A stretch of 58,247 nt of DNA, taken from positions 1 to 58,247 of the forward strand of contig QRVH01000016.1 of the NCBI GenBank assembly GCA_003458705.1. The letters run 5' to 3'. The translations under genes were made by a program, and so were the position numbers. Shown one piece after another: positions 41,898 through 51,355 of this stretch. Every line of letters starts with the position of its first letter. Within the stretch, counting starts at the first letter, position 1. This DNA comes from Eubacterium sp. AF22-9 (GTDB lineage: Bacteria > Bacillota > Clostridia > Lachnospirales > Lachnospiraceae). The notes beneath the pieces are model-generated. The model had not been told where the DNA came from. It made no database searches and saw only the letters and a list, made by a program, of their open reading frames with translations.

Positions 41898-43522
41898 CGG
41901 CTGTATCTTACATAATCTACCGTAACAAAGCCTTTGTTTTCACTATTGGCAGAATTATCATGTGATACATATACACCGCTCTTTACACCAACCCATCTTC
42001 CGGCTTTGGCAATAACGGAAACAGGGCTGGTGTATTCTTTTCCGTCTGTGCTTATCTCTATTGTTACTGTCTCAACAGGTGCTTCCTTAACAGGAAGTCC
42101 ACCCTCAACATGGTCTTTAGTTCCTGTCTTTTTAACTGTGTATCTGAAATATATTTCCTTAAGATTATCGTATGAAGCAAGCAATTCTTTAGTCTCTTTA
42201 GTATAAGCCTGGTCACAGTCAAACTGCTGCACACCCTTTACTGCATACACTTCCATCTTACCACCTTTAACAGTCACATCTGCTGCCAGATAATCCATTC
42301 CCATATGAATGAATCCGGCATTATCACCATCAGCCATTCCGCTGATATTCATCTTAGTAATACAGCTAAATTCCGGAGCCGGCCACTTCTGCAGTAGAAG
42401 ATTTCTGTAATCGCCAATTGGTCTGTTTGATGCTCTACCAACTGCATTAAGCTTTATATAAGAACCGTCATCAGACACATTTCCACTTTCATCAGTGCCA
42501 AACTGCGCCCAGTCACTATCAGGATTAGCGTTCCACTGCCACTGCAGTCCCAAAGTATCTTCTGTGAATTCATCTGTAGTATCTGGCTCACATATTTCAT
42601 AAACGGCACCGACATCAGGTTTTTCGTACTCCATCACAGGCTCGCCGTAATCATTGCCATCTTTCTTAACTCCAATTACAGGCCAGTCATTTTCCCAGCT
42701 CATTGGCTGCAAATGTGTTATTCTGCCCGCTGCGTACACATCCTGAAAATGTATAAACCAGTCCTGTCCTGTAACTGTGTCAACCCATGCACCCTGATGA
42801 GGTCCATTGACAGGCGAATCTCCCTGTCTCATAACCACTTTATACTCATATGGTCCAAACACATTTTTCGACCTTAACACTGTCTGCCAGCCTGTCTTAA
42901 CACCGCCAGCCGGTGCAAATATATAATACCATCCGTTTCGCTTATACATCTTAGGACCTTCTATTGTAATCTGGTCATTTAAGTTACCGTCAAATATAAT
43001 CTTTTCCTCACCAATAAGCCCCATTCCATCTGGCTGCATCTCTACCATATGAAGCACACTCTTGTATCCGATACGGCTCTTGGCAACTCCTGCAACAAGA
43101 TATGCCTTTCCGTCCTCATCCCAGAATGGGCATGGATCAATCCAGCCTGCGCCTGGTCTTATATTCACTGGCTTACTCCACTCACCATAAGGGTCTGTTG
43201 CTGTAGTCATATATATTCCTTCATCCGGCATTGGGAAGCACACATAATATGTACCCTCATGATATCTTATTGCAGGTGCCCACACTCCACATCCATGAAT
43301 TGGATTTCTATATCTGAATTCTGGAACTTCAGGCAAAATGTAGTTTACAACCTTCCAGTTTACAAGGTCCTTAGAATGAAGCAACGGCATAGCCGGAGCA
43401 TTAGAAAAGCTTGATGATATCATAAAATAATCATCACCGACACGGATTGCGTCCGGATCTGAATAATCAGCGTAAAGTATTGGATTCTTGTATCGTCCAT
43501 TTCCTAAATCTGCTGTCCACAT
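41894..43522 (-). CDS. glycoside hydrolase family 43 protein
   Basis: 542 residues without a signal peptide, so cytoplasmic. The five-bladed propeller has the expected acids: base Asp in YADYSDPDAIRVGDDYF, pKa-modulating Asp in WIDPCPFWDEDGKAYLV, acid Glu in TIEGPKMYKRNGWYYIF. The C-terminal 200 residues are a beta-sandwich (GH43 C2-like). GH43 enzymes of this layout are beta-xylosidases or alpha-L-arabinofuranosidases acting on plant oligosaccharides. It stands alone, with no visible transporter beside it. Confidence 0.88.
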   Translation of the reverse strand: MWTADLGNGRYKNPILYADYSDPDAIRVGDDYFMISSSFSNAPAMPLLHSKDLVNWKVVNYILPEVPEFRYRNPIHGCGVWAPAIRYHEGTYYVCFPMPDEGIYMTTATDPYGEWSKPVNIRPGAGWIDPCPFWDEDGKAYLVAGVAKSRIGYKSVLHMVEMQPDGMGLIGEEKIIFDGNLNDQITIEGPKMYKRNGWYYIFAPAGGVKTGWQTVLRSKNVFGPYEYKVVMRQGDSPVNGPHQGAWVDTVTGQDWFIHFQDVYAAGRITHLQPMSWENDWPVIGVKKDGNDYGEPVMEYEKPDVGAVYEICEPDTTDEFTEDTLGLQWQWNANPDSDWAQFGTDESGNVSDDGSYIKLNAVGRASNRPIGDYRNLLLQKWPAPEFSCITKMNISGMADGDNAGFIHMGMDYLAADVTVKGGKMEVYAVKGVQQFDCDQAYTKETKELLASYDNLKEIYFRYTVKKTGTKDHVEGGLPVKEAPVETVTIEISTDGKEYTSPVSVIAKAGRWVGVKSGVYVSHDNSANSENKGFVTVDYVRYSR

Positions 43523-43744
43523 ATATGACCTCTTTCTGCCAGTTTACGGCTCAATAATTTATTTCTGCTTATGCAGATATTTCTCTGCTATCATATTACA
43601 ACAGTTAAATAAGAATTTCCAGTACTTTTGTAAAGTTATTTTATAAAAGTTTTTTAGTTGACATTTTATTATTAAGTATTCTGTGCTTAAACCGATATTA
43701 TATATAACCGTGTTCATTGCTGAAGATGAAAGGCGGGTATACTT

Positions 43745-44947
43745 ATGATAATTGCAGACAGCAACATGAGTATGTCTTCAAGAAGACACTACTCACAAAA
43801 GGTATCAAGCGGCATGGTCGCAGCAGGCAGCTCTGGTAACTCCTTTAGTTTGGGAATGAGCCAGGCAAGAAGCAGCTTAAGCCAGAAAGAATCATATTTT
43901 AGTAATTCTTCTGATTCTCCGGGCAGAAAGTATGACGACATGTTTCTGATGATGCCACTCTACAATCGTTCTGGAAGGCTTAATGTCCCAGACGATTCCT
44001 CTAAAACGGATTTGGCTGGTGAGGAATCACCAGAAGGCACGGAGGCTTTAACACCTGCTTACAACAAAGCCAGCTTAGTTTCTATGCGGCAGAACGTAAG
44101 CTTCAGTTACACAGAAATAACAAGAAAGGTTTATATGTCCCTGTTGGATTTTATTCAGTCTCTGTCTTTCCGTGGAATGTTTCATGATACTGACAGTTTA
44201 TCCTGCAATTCAGTCTCTGACACATCTTCATCTGACAAAGCCTCAAAAACCCTTTCTATTACTAACCAGATTTCTCCTACTGTGTGGACTGTAAGAACCA
44301 GATATTCTTCAACCTATGAAGAAAAGGAAAGCACATCATTTTCAACAACCGGAACTGTTAAAACAGCAGACGGCAGGGAACTTAATTTCAATCTTGATAT
44401 GACCATGTCACGCAGATACATGGAAGAACACAGCATTGAATTTGTTTCAAGCTTTAATACTGTACTGACAGATCCTCTTGTTATTAATCTTGGAAGCAAT
44501 CCTGTTTCTGTTTCTGATAAGTCCTTTAGTTTTGACATTGATGGTGATGGTAAAGACGAGACTATTGCACAGATGAATCCTGAAAGTGGCTTTCTTGCTC
44601 TTGATAAGAACGGCGACGGAATTATCAATGACGGCAGCGAGCTGTTCGGAACCAAGACCGGTAATGGCTTTTCCGAGCTTGCAGAATACGATTCTGACGG
44701 CAACGGCTGGATTGATGAGAATGATGAAGTCTATGACCAGTTAAAGGTCTGGGTTAAAGATGAGAATGGCAAGGACAAGCTCTTATCACTTAAGGAAGCC
44801 AATGTCGGTGCAATCTGTCTTGGCAGCTCCAAAACAACATTTCATGTAACTGATGATGATAACAATCTTAAAGCTAAAGTACGAAGCAGCGGCATGTATC
44901 TTCATGAAGACGGCAGCGCTGGTTCTGTACAGCAGGTGGATTTCTAA
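43745..44947 (+). CDS. protein with EF-hand-like calcium loops, unknown function
   Basis: 400 residues with no signal peptide or membrane segment. The N-terminal 60% is Ser-rich with low similarity to anything I know. From about residue 270 three calcium-type loops follow: DIDGDGKDETI, DKNGDGIINDGSELF and DSDGNGWIDENDEVYD, ending with a short domain (GAICLGSSKTTFHV). The loop-plus-SELFG arrangement recalls the C-terminal repeats of FrpC/RTX-type and 'EF-hand' surface proteins. The start codon has AGGCGGG upstream. Conserved in Lachnospiraceae as far as I recall; role unknown. Confidence 0.7.
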   Translation: MIIADSNMSMSSRRHYSQKVSSGMVAAGSSGNSFSLGMSQARSSLSQKESYFSNSSDSPGRKYDDMFLMMPLYNRSGRLNVPDDSSKTDLAGEESPEGTEALTPAYNKASLVSMRQNVSFSYTEITRKVYMSLLDFIQSLSFRGMFHDTDSLSCNSVSDTSSSDKASKTLSITNQISPTVWTVRTRYSSTYEEKESTSFSTTGTVKTADGRELNFNLDMTMSRRYMEEHSIEFVSSFNTVLTDPLVINLGSNPVSVSDKSFSFDIDGDGKDETIAQMNPESGFLALDKNGDGIINDGSELFGTKTGNGFSELAEYDSDGNGWIDENDEVYDQLKVWVKDENGKDKLLSLKEANVGAICLGSSKTTFHVTDDDNNLKAKVRSSGMYLHEDGSAGSVQQVDF

Positions 44948-44953
44948 TTATTA

Positions 44954-44980
44954 AGGGCGGGTGAATCAATCACCCGCCCT
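44954..44980. terminator. bidirectional terminator
   Basis: An 11-bp perfect GC-rich stem, AGGGCGGGTGA and its complement, loop ATCAA, between convergent genes. U-runs are short on both sides. Confidence 0.7.
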
Positions 44981-44988
44981 GTTCATTC

Positions 44989-45987
44989 CTAGAAATTCAA
45001 ATCAATATCAATTCCTTTAATATCCTCATTAAGCATCTTATTATCTTTCATTATCCTGACTATCTGCTTCTGGGCTTCAGTTACATGGTCGACATCATTG
45101 CTTCTTATATTGGCATTCATCTCTAACTTGTCAGCCTCTGCCTGTCCCTCAATAATCTCTTCCTGTTCTTTTCTTTCCTTGCGCTTTTCGTCAATCTTTT
45201 CCTGCTGTTCTTCCTGTTTCTTCTCTGCTTCGTCAGCTTTTTCCTTATTCTCTTCTACCTTGTCATCAATGTTGTCTTTACCTTCATTTACAAGCAGATT
45301 CTTAACCTCACCCTCAACAGCACCTATTATCTGGTCTGCTGAATCCTGTGCCTTTAGCATTTCCTGAGACTTGTCCCTGTCGATTTCGGCAAGTGCAATT
45401 GAAGCTGTCGTGCATGCAATCTTAAGCTCCTTCTGACCAATTTGATCCTTAAAATGTATCTGTGATGAATTCAGCTTAAGCACCTTCTCTTGATACTCTG
45501 TAAGCGGAGTATTCTGCAATTCCTTTAAGCGGTCAAGTTCTTCCTTTGAAAATGTGTCCTCAGCCGAACCATATCGGTTATTCTGGTATTTTTCAAGCAG
45601 TTCAAGGTCTTTTTGTTCCTGTGAATCCATATCAACACCATAATCTGCGCGGTAAGCCTCTTTTTCATTCTCCAAATCACTAACCTTATTCTTAAGTTCT
45701 GTGATTTCATCAAGCTTATTAAGCTTATCGAGCTTCATATCCTCAATATTCTTATCTCTCATATCAGAAGATTTCCATGCATCAGATATAAGCTTCATAG
45801 CCTGCTTTCTGGCTCTGAGCCTTTTAGCATCAATCTGGTTATCATTGTATGGCTTCAGATTAAGCTCTGATGCATTAATTGTCTTTATATTCCTGGGTTG
45901 CTTTGAATTATCAGTATTCTTATCTGCATTATCTATTCCCTGTACAGCTGCCTGATTATTCATTGTGCTTCTTATCGTAAGTGACAT
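44989..45987 (-). CDS. coiled-coil protein of unknown function
   Basis: 332 residues, almost wholly charged coiled coil: KLDEITELKNKVSDLENEKE; ENKEKADEAEKKQEEQQEKI; DEKRKERKEQEEIIEGQAEA. It has no signal peptide and no cysteines in the visible core except one (KIACTTAS). It is convergent with the EF-hand gene, sharing the terminator. The ribosome site is AGGAGGG before ATG 45987. I do not recognise a family; a structural or scaffold role is plausible but not shown. Confidence 0.65.
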   Translation of the reverse strand: MSLTIRSTMNNQAAVQGIDNADKNTDNSKQPRNIKTINASELNLKPYNDNQIDAKRLRARKQAMKLISDAWKSSDMRDKNIEDMKLDKLNKLDEITELKNKVSDLENEKEAYRADYGVDMDSQEQKDLELLEKYQNNRYGSAEDTFSKEELDRLKELQNTPLTEYQEKVLKLNSSQIHFKDQIGQKELKIACTTASIALAEIDRDKSQEMLKAQDSADQIIGAVEGEVKNLLVNEGKDNIDDKVEENKEKADEAEKKQEEQQEKIDEKRKERKEQEEIIEGQAEADKLEMNANIRSNDVDHVTEAQKQIVRIMKDNKMLNEDIKGIDIDLNF

Positions 45988-46148
45988 ATGCCCTCCTTGT
46001 CATAATCCTATCCCAAACTCCTTTTCGGGATTCATATTAGTTTAATTATATATCGGCATATGTACCACCATTATTATAGTCACTTCTTGTTTATAATGAA
46101 TAAATATGATATAGTCTTACTATCAATTTATCATGAGGGGAGATTATG

Positions 46149-46670
46149 ATGAAATTTGCAAAAGGAACTGATAAAGTGCTGACAATCATATACACTGTTT
46201 TGAGTGTTTTACTTATTGCCACATTTATATTATTACTTATATATGCAGGAGGTCTTATGAACAATGCCGGCGGCAGTATTATTAAAGCTGGCAGCTATTC
46301 ACCTGATGATTACACAGCAGGATATAGATTTATGGGACATTTGTTTTATGGTGGACTTTCTTTCACAGCATCTGTTTTCTTATATGTAATTGCTATATAT
46401 GCAGCACTTTTTGCTTTACCACTTATAATAATTACAATATTTGCTTATGTTGGCATGGCATTATATAAGAAAACGCATAATCCAAAACACATAAAACGCA
46501 ATCTTATTGTTAAAATCGTATATACCGCAATATGGACAATACTTGCACTTATAATGACAATCAATGATGTTGGATTTGTTGTTATGTTCGTAATACTGGC
46601 TCTTGTATTATCGCTTCTTTTCGGTGCTTTGTACGGCATGACCAATCATGAATATTTTTCCGAATACTAA
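46149..46670 (+). CDS. small multi-pass membrane protein
   Basis: About 173 residues from the second ATG of ATGATG; GAGGGGAGATT precedes. Four hydrophobic helices (about 11-34, 68-102, 122-140, 143-163) and a short Lys/His-rich loop (KKTHNPKHIKRN) between the second and third. No cofactor or catalytic motif. Conserved only as 'hypothetical membrane protein' as far as I can tell. Confidence 0.6.
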   Translation: MKFAKGTDKVLTIIYTVLSVLLIATFILLLIYAGGLMNNAGGSIIKAGSYSPDDYTAGYRFMGHLFYGGLSFTASVFLYVIAIYAALFALPLIIITIFAYVGMALYKKTHNPKHIKRNLIVKIVYTAIWTILALIMTINDVGFVVMFVILALVLSLLFGALYGMTNHEYFSEY

Positions 46671-46672
46671 AA

Positions 46673-46712
46673 TAATGGCAGGACACGATATTAATCCATG
46701 TCCTGCCATATT
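46673..46712 (+). terminator. terminator between the membrane protein gene and nrdD
   Basis: An 11-13 bp stem (ATGGCAGGACA and its complement), loop of 13, between convergent genes. The flanks ATAATGG and CCATATTAT extend the pairing. It likely works in both directions. Confidence 0.75.
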
Positions 46713-46722
46713 ATATTTAATC

Positions 46723-48903
46723 TTACAGATGAAGCACTCTCTCTTTAATCTCCTGAGTTCTTCCCTGATTCCAGAACTGTGTCCCAATATATCCACAAGT
46801 ACGTCTTGCAACATTCATCTTATCCTGATTACGGTTTCCGCAGTTAGGGCATTCCCATATAAGCTTTCCGTCATCATCAGTTATAATCTGAATCTGTCCT
46901 GTGTAACCACATTCCTGACAGTAATCACTCTTAGTATTAAGCTCCGCATACATAATATTATCATAAATGTACTGCATAACCTTAAGTACTGCAGGAATAT
47001 TATTCTGCATATCAGGAACCTCAACATAGCTGATAGCTCCACCTGGTGATAATTCCTGGAACTGTGATTCAAATTTCAGCTTGTCAAATGCGTTGATATT
47101 CTCTGTTACATGAACATGATAACTGTTAGTTATATAATTCTTATCTGTTACGCCGGCAATCTTACCGAATCTCTTCTGTAAGCACTTCGCAAACTTATAA
47201 GTTGTTGATTCAAGTGGTGTACCATAAAGAGAGAAATCAATATTAGTCTCTGCCGCCCATCTCTTACATATATTGTTAAGATGTTTCATTACCTCAAGTG
47301 CAAATTCTGTACCTTCTGACTTAGTATGTGTAACACCCTTCATGTAATATGTACACTCGCAAAGTCCTGCATATCCAAGAGAAATTGTTGAATATCCGCC
47401 ATAAAGAAGCTTATCAATTGTTTCACCCTTCTTAAGTCTTGCAAGTGCACCATTCTGCCAGAGAATTGGAGCAACATCTGAAGGTGTTCCTTTAAGTCTG
47501 TAATGTCTGCACATAAGTGCTCTCTTACAGAGTTCCAGTCTCTCATCAAGGATACTCCAGAACTTATCCATATCCTTTCCTGATGAGCATGCAACATCAA
47601 CAAGGTTAAGAGTTACAACACCCTGATTGAATCTTCCATAATACTTTGGTTTTCCTGTTTCCGGATCAATATATGGTGTAAGGAAGCTTCTGCATCCCAT
47701 ACATGGGAAACACTGACCATTGCCATTGGCATCAACCTTTAATTCCTTCATCTTCTTTTCAGAAATGTAATCAGGAACCATTCTCTTTGCTGTACATTCT
47801 GCTGCCAGCTTTGTAAGTTCCCAATACTTGCTTCCTTCTCTTATATTGTCTTCTTCAAGAACATATATAAGCTTAGGGAAAGCTGGTGTAATCCATACAC
47901 CCTTTTCATTCTTAACACCCTGCATTCTCTGCTTTAAAACTTCCTCTGTAACAAGGGCAAGATCTTCTCTTGTTCTTCCTTCCGGAACTTCATCAAGATA
48001 CATAAATACAGTAACGAATGGTGCCTGTCCATTAGTTGTCATAAGAGTGATAACCTGATACTGGATCATCTGGACGCCACGCTTAATCTCATCCCTTACA
48101 CGAAGCTCAGCAACTTCCTTTATCTTCTCTTCAGAAGCCTCTATTCCTGTTTTCTCAAATTCTTCCTTTACCTGTACGATAAATTTCTCACGGCTTATCT
48201 GGACAAATGGTGCAAGATGTGCCAGTGATATACTCTGTCCACCATACTGTGAACTTGCAATCTGTGCAATTGCCTGGGTTGCGATATTACATGCTGTAGA
48301 AAAGCTGTGTGGTTTCTCAATCATAGTCTCGCTTATTACAGTTCCGTTCTGTAACATATCCTCAAGATTAACAAGGCAACAGTTATGCATATGCTGTGCA
48401 AAGTAATCTGCATCGTGGAAATGTATAAGTCCCTGCTCATGTGCATCAACAATATCTGCCGGAAGAAGAAGTCTCTTAGTAATATCCTTACTTACTTCAC
48501 CTGCCATATAATCTCTCTGTACACTGTTGACTGTAGGATTCTTATTAGAATTTTCCTGCTTTACTTCCTCATTATTGCACTCAAGAAGGCTTAATATCTG
48601 CTCATCTGTTGAATTAGACTTACGCACAAGTGCTCTCTTATAACGATATGTAATATACTTTCTTGCAACTGCAAATGCTCTGAGATTCATAATCTGGTTC
48701 TCAACAAGATCCTGAATTTCCTCAACGCTTAATGAACGGTTCATCTCTTTACAGATGCTCTCAACATTGTTAGAAATAGTTTCTATCTGTTCCTCTGACA
48801 GTCTCTCGCTATGGACAACTTCCATATTAGCTTTTGATACAGCGGCCATAATCTTACTTATATCAAATGTAACTTCTGATCCGCTTCTTTTAATAATTTT
48901 CAT
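46723..48903 (-). CDS. nrdD: anaerobic ribonucleoside-triphosphate reductase (class III)
   Basis: 726 residues, normal length. The N-terminal ATP-cone (MKIIKRSGSEVTFDISKIMA) senses ATP/dATP. The ten-stranded glycyl-radical barrel holds CFPCMGCRSFLTPY and VTLNLVDVACS. A C-terminal zinc site has CQECG...CPNCG, and the glycyl radical is in RRTCGYIG. It reduces ribonucleotides without oxygen, using formate in most relatives. The usual activase gene nrdG is not adjacent and does not occur in this window; it must be elsewhere. No clear NrdR boxes were seen upstream. Confidence 0.94.
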   Translation of the reverse strand: MKIIKRSGSEVTFDISKIMAAVSKANMEVVHSERLSEEQIETISNNVESICKEMNRSLSVEEIQDLVENQIMNLRAFAVARKYITYRYKRALVRKSNSTDEQILSLLECNNEEVKQENSNKNPTVNSVQRDYMAGEVSKDITKRLLLPADIVDAHEQGLIHFHDADYFAQHMHNCCLVNLEDMLQNGTVISETMIEKPHSFSTACNIATQAIAQIASSQYGGQSISLAHLAPFVQISREKFIVQVKEEFEKTGIEASEEKIKEVAELRVRDEIKRGVQMIQYQVITLMTTNGQAPFVTVFMYLDEVPEGRTREDLALVTEEVLKQRMQGVKNEKGVWITPAFPKLIYVLEEDNIREGSKYWELTKLAAECTAKRMVPDYISEKKMKELKVDANGNGQCFPCMGCRSFLTPYIDPETGKPKYYGRFNQGVVTLNLVDVACSSGKDMDKFWSILDERLELCKRALMCRHYRLKGTPSDVAPILWQNGALARLKKGETIDKLLYGGYSTISLGYAGLCECTYYMKGVTHTKSEGTEFALEVMKHLNNICKRWAAETNIDFSLYGTPLESTTYKFAKCLQKRFGKIAGVTDKNYITNSYHVHVTENINAFDKLKFESQFQELSPGGAISYVEVPDMQNNIPAVLKVMQYIYDNIMYAELNTKSDYCQECGYTGQIQIITDDDGKLIWECPNCGNRNQDKMNVARRTCGYIGTQFWNQGRTQEIKERVLHL

Positions 48904-48983
48904 ACTTCAAACCCTCACATAAAAACTATCATGTCCCCATGAATAATCATTAATAACACCATGTGAAATTACACACATGAAAA

Positions 48984-49029
48984 AAATCTGCTGGGAACCC
49001 CGTATCCATGCGGTTTCCCAAGCAGATTT
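48984..49029 (-). terminator. terminator after the GGDEF gene
   Basis: AAATCTGCT-GGGAA pairs with TTCCCAAGCAGATTT with an asymmetric loop (CGTATCCATGCG region); on the minus strand it ends in AGATTTTTTTC. Confidence 0.8.
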
Positions 49030-49097
49030 GATTATACAACATATAGACTTGTAAGTCAATTAAAAACACAATATCTTGTAATAAAAAACTATATATA

Positions 49098-50906
49098 TTA
49101 ATTCATATCCTTTTCAGCTTCAGCAATAATATTAATAAGAGAAGCAGCCACTACTGCCATTTCAATTTCATATTCTGCCCACTGTGCTGACTCTTTGCAA
49201 CGGTCAATTGTAAATATTCCCTTAACATCATTCTGTGTTCCAACTATACAATGTACCGTAGAGAAAACTCTTTTTTCTCTCATGGCAGTTCCAAATTCAG
49301 GTGCAAGATCTGTCTGTCGTCCAACAAATCCTACAGCGGCATGATTCTTTCCACCAAGAAGTTTCTTAAATCCTTCTGTATTAACATAATCCGCATTCAT
49401 TGAACCGCACAGTTCTACTCCCATATAATATGCTCTGTTAAGGTTCGGTCCCCAATACAGATTAATACTGTCAAGCTTGAATGAATCATACATATGATGA
49501 AGCAGTTCATCAACAGCCTTTTTTCCATCCTTTGCAAATTCTTCCATTATTCCTGACAGGAAGCGGAGTTCTTTCATTTCTCTGCCGTCATTGACATTCT
49601 TATCTTTAACATTAAGAGAATTCTCATATGATTCCTTATGAAGGTCATCCCTGAAAAATACATATCTGTCTCTTCCCTTTTCCTTGGCAACATACAGACA
49701 GAAATCCGCTTTCTTAAAAAGTTCTTCATATTCTGTACCATTATTAGGGCTAAATGATGCTCCGATAGAACATGTTATCATCAGATCCTCAAAATCATCG
49801 ACAAATTCCCATTTAATCTGGGTTCTTATAGCTCTTAACATTCCTCTTAATGCATGCTCATCATTAATTCCATTAAATACAATAATGAATTCATCGCCAC
49901 CTATTCTTCCGACAACTCCATCCTCGCCAACTACTTCCTTAAGCTTTCTTCCTACTCTGGCAAGAACCTTGTCACCATACATATGGCCATATACATCATT
50001 GACCTTCTTGAAATGGTCTACATCAAGAACAGCTATTGTAACTCTGTTATTCTTCTCTTCCTTGAGACATTTTACAGCATATGCTGTTATTGTCTTCTTA
50101 TTGTACACATGTGTAAGGGAATCAAACTGCAATTCTTCTATCATGTCTGCAATCTGGTTATAACTGCGGTTATCTGCTTCAGGTATAACCCTGCCTATAA
50201 CAATCTTGCTTCCATTGCTCTTATTCATAACAGTTCCTATGAACCTCAATGTTTCCATAACCTTATTGTATGTACGCATGCTTGTCTTGAACTTGGTTGA
50301 AAATGTCTGTGTATATGAACGTACCTCAGATATAAAGTTCGTGAACATTTCCCTGTCACTTTCCTCTATATATCCCTCTGTAAGCATCTGTCTCTTCCAG
50401 TCATCAATATCAGCCTTGTATATAACATCCCTTGAATCAACATCATATCTGTACATACTGAAAATATTATTATCCCTGTTGTATGTAAATGTATACTCCC
50501 TGTCCAGTCCTAGAAGAATCTTGTGTTTTGATACATCATCCCTCAGGCTCTTATTGGCATCCTCTATTGACTCAACATCAACAAGCTCAATATCCCTCAT
50601 GTGTCCATTACCGACACCCCGTTGCGGATACACCAAAAGATGATTATATCTTTCCTCTCCCTGAGCATTAATAAACTTAAACATTGCACTCTTGGCAGTT
50701 CCATCATAATCATCTATAAAATCCATAAGTCTTTCTTTATCCTGTGGTGCAACTACTTCCAGAAGAGTATCTACAATACGTCCAAAATATTCTTCAAACG
50801 CCTTATTAGAAACGCTTATGACACAATACTTGTCAATTGATGCAATTCTTCTGCTCATTTTATGTACAATTTCAAATTTTTCATTTGCTTTTACATTATT
50901 ATCCAT
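49098..50906 (-). CDS. GGDEF diguanylate cyclase with sensory domains
   Basis: 602 residues without membrane segments. The N-terminal 240 residues look like two PAS-type sensory domains. The GGDEF domain (about 265-420) has the intact active motif GRIGGDEFIIVFNGI and ATIG-like SIGASFSP. The inhibitory RxxD site is absent upstream of GGDEF (GEDGVVGRIGGDEF). The C-terminal 150 residues resemble a GAF-type domain (FEKLLGG-like region, CKESAQWAEYEIEMAVV). It should make cyclic di-GMP from GTP in response to a cytoplasmic signal. No EAL or PilZ gene is nearby. Monocistronic, with its own terminator. Confidence 0.85.
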   Translation of the reverse strand: MDNNVKANEKFEIVHKMSRRIASIDKYCVISVSNKAFEEYFGRIVDTLLEVVAPQDKERLMDFIDDYDGTAKSAMFKFINAQGEERYNHLLVYPQRGVGNGHMRDIELVDVESIEDANKSLRDDVSKHKILLGLDREYTFTYNRDNNIFSMYRYDVDSRDVIYKADIDDWKRQMLTEGYIEESDREMFTNFISEVRSYTQTFSTKFKTSMRTYNKVMETLRFIGTVMNKSNGSKIVIGRVIPEADNRSYNQIADMIEELQFDSLTHVYNKKTITAYAVKCLKEEKNNRVTIAVLDVDHFKKVNDVYGHMYGDKVLARVGRKLKEVVGEDGVVGRIGGDEFIIVFNGINDEHALRGMLRAIRTQIKWEFVDDFEDLMITCSIGASFSPNNGTEYEELFKKADFCLYVAKEKGRDRYVFFRDDLHKESYENSLNVKDKNVNDGREMKELRFLSGIMEEFAKDGKKAVDELLHHMYDSFKLDSINLYWGPNLNRAYYMGVELCGSMNADYVNTEGFKKLLGGKNHAAVGFVGRQTDLAPEFGTAMREKRVFSTVHCIVGTQNDVKGIFTIDRCKESAQWAEYEIEMAVVAASLINIIAEAEKDMN

Positions 50907-51024
50907 GTTTGTACCTCATGTTTTATATTATTGGTTATTGATAACTAATTCCGAATTTCGATATTAAAATTATATTATATATATGACGATTTTACAAGTA
51001 TTCTAAAGTACTTTTCAGAATTTT

Positions 51025-51042
51025 TTGGTACTTTAGTACCAA
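51025..51042. promoter_or_regulatory. inverted repeat upstream of the 51145 ORF
   Basis: TTGGTAC, TTTA, GTACCAA: a 7-bp perfect inverted repeat, with a further AAAGTACTTTT palindrome about 20 bp upstream, in the divergent gap between the GGDEF gene and the small ORF. A plausible operator for one or both genes. The rest of the 238-bp gap is AT-rich. Confidence 0.35.
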
Positions 51043-51144
51043 TACCAAATATTGTATTTTCTTTTAAATTACAACATGCTATAATACAACATATTGTTGA
51101 TTTTAGCTTGAAAGAACTATTATTAAATATGAGGAGGTTTTCTA

Positions 51145-51306
51145 ATGGAACGCGTAAAGTACAACAGAGTTGAGGTCAATCATGGAAATATGGCAAAGAA
51201 ATTTCCTGTTTACGAGATTTATCTTGATGGGGTTATTGTAACAAAGGTATCATCTGAGAACGAAGCTTTAGAGATGGTATCCCGCTGGCAGGAAATTTAC
51301 AAATAA
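51145..51306 (+). CDS. conserved-looking 53-residue protein
   Basis: MERVKYNRVEVNHGNMAKKF, PVYEIYLDGVIVTKVSSENE, ending MVSRWQEIYK. It has a near-perfect ribosome site (GAGGAGG, 8 bases before the ATG) and a strong terminator 11 bp after the stop, so it is clearly a gene. Predicted beta-rich start and helical end. I know no function. Confidence 0.75.
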   Translation: MERVKYNRVEVNHGNMAKKFPVYEIYLDGVIVTKVSSENEALEMVSRWQEIYK

Positions 51307-51316
51307 TTCTAAAAGC

Positions 51317-51355
51317 AAATGGCATGTACATTTTGATATGTACATGCCATTTTTT
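51317..51355. terminator. strong bidirectional terminator
   Basis: A 15-bp perfect stem (AAATGGCATGTACAT and its complement), 6-base loop, then TTTTTT on the plus strand. It reaches the last codon of the convergent corA and may serve both. Confidence 0.88.

Noticed and set aside
48904-48983. Riboswitch or NrdR box upstream of nrdD
   Set aside because: I looked for paired near-palindromic 16-mers and cobalamin-type elements and saw neither.
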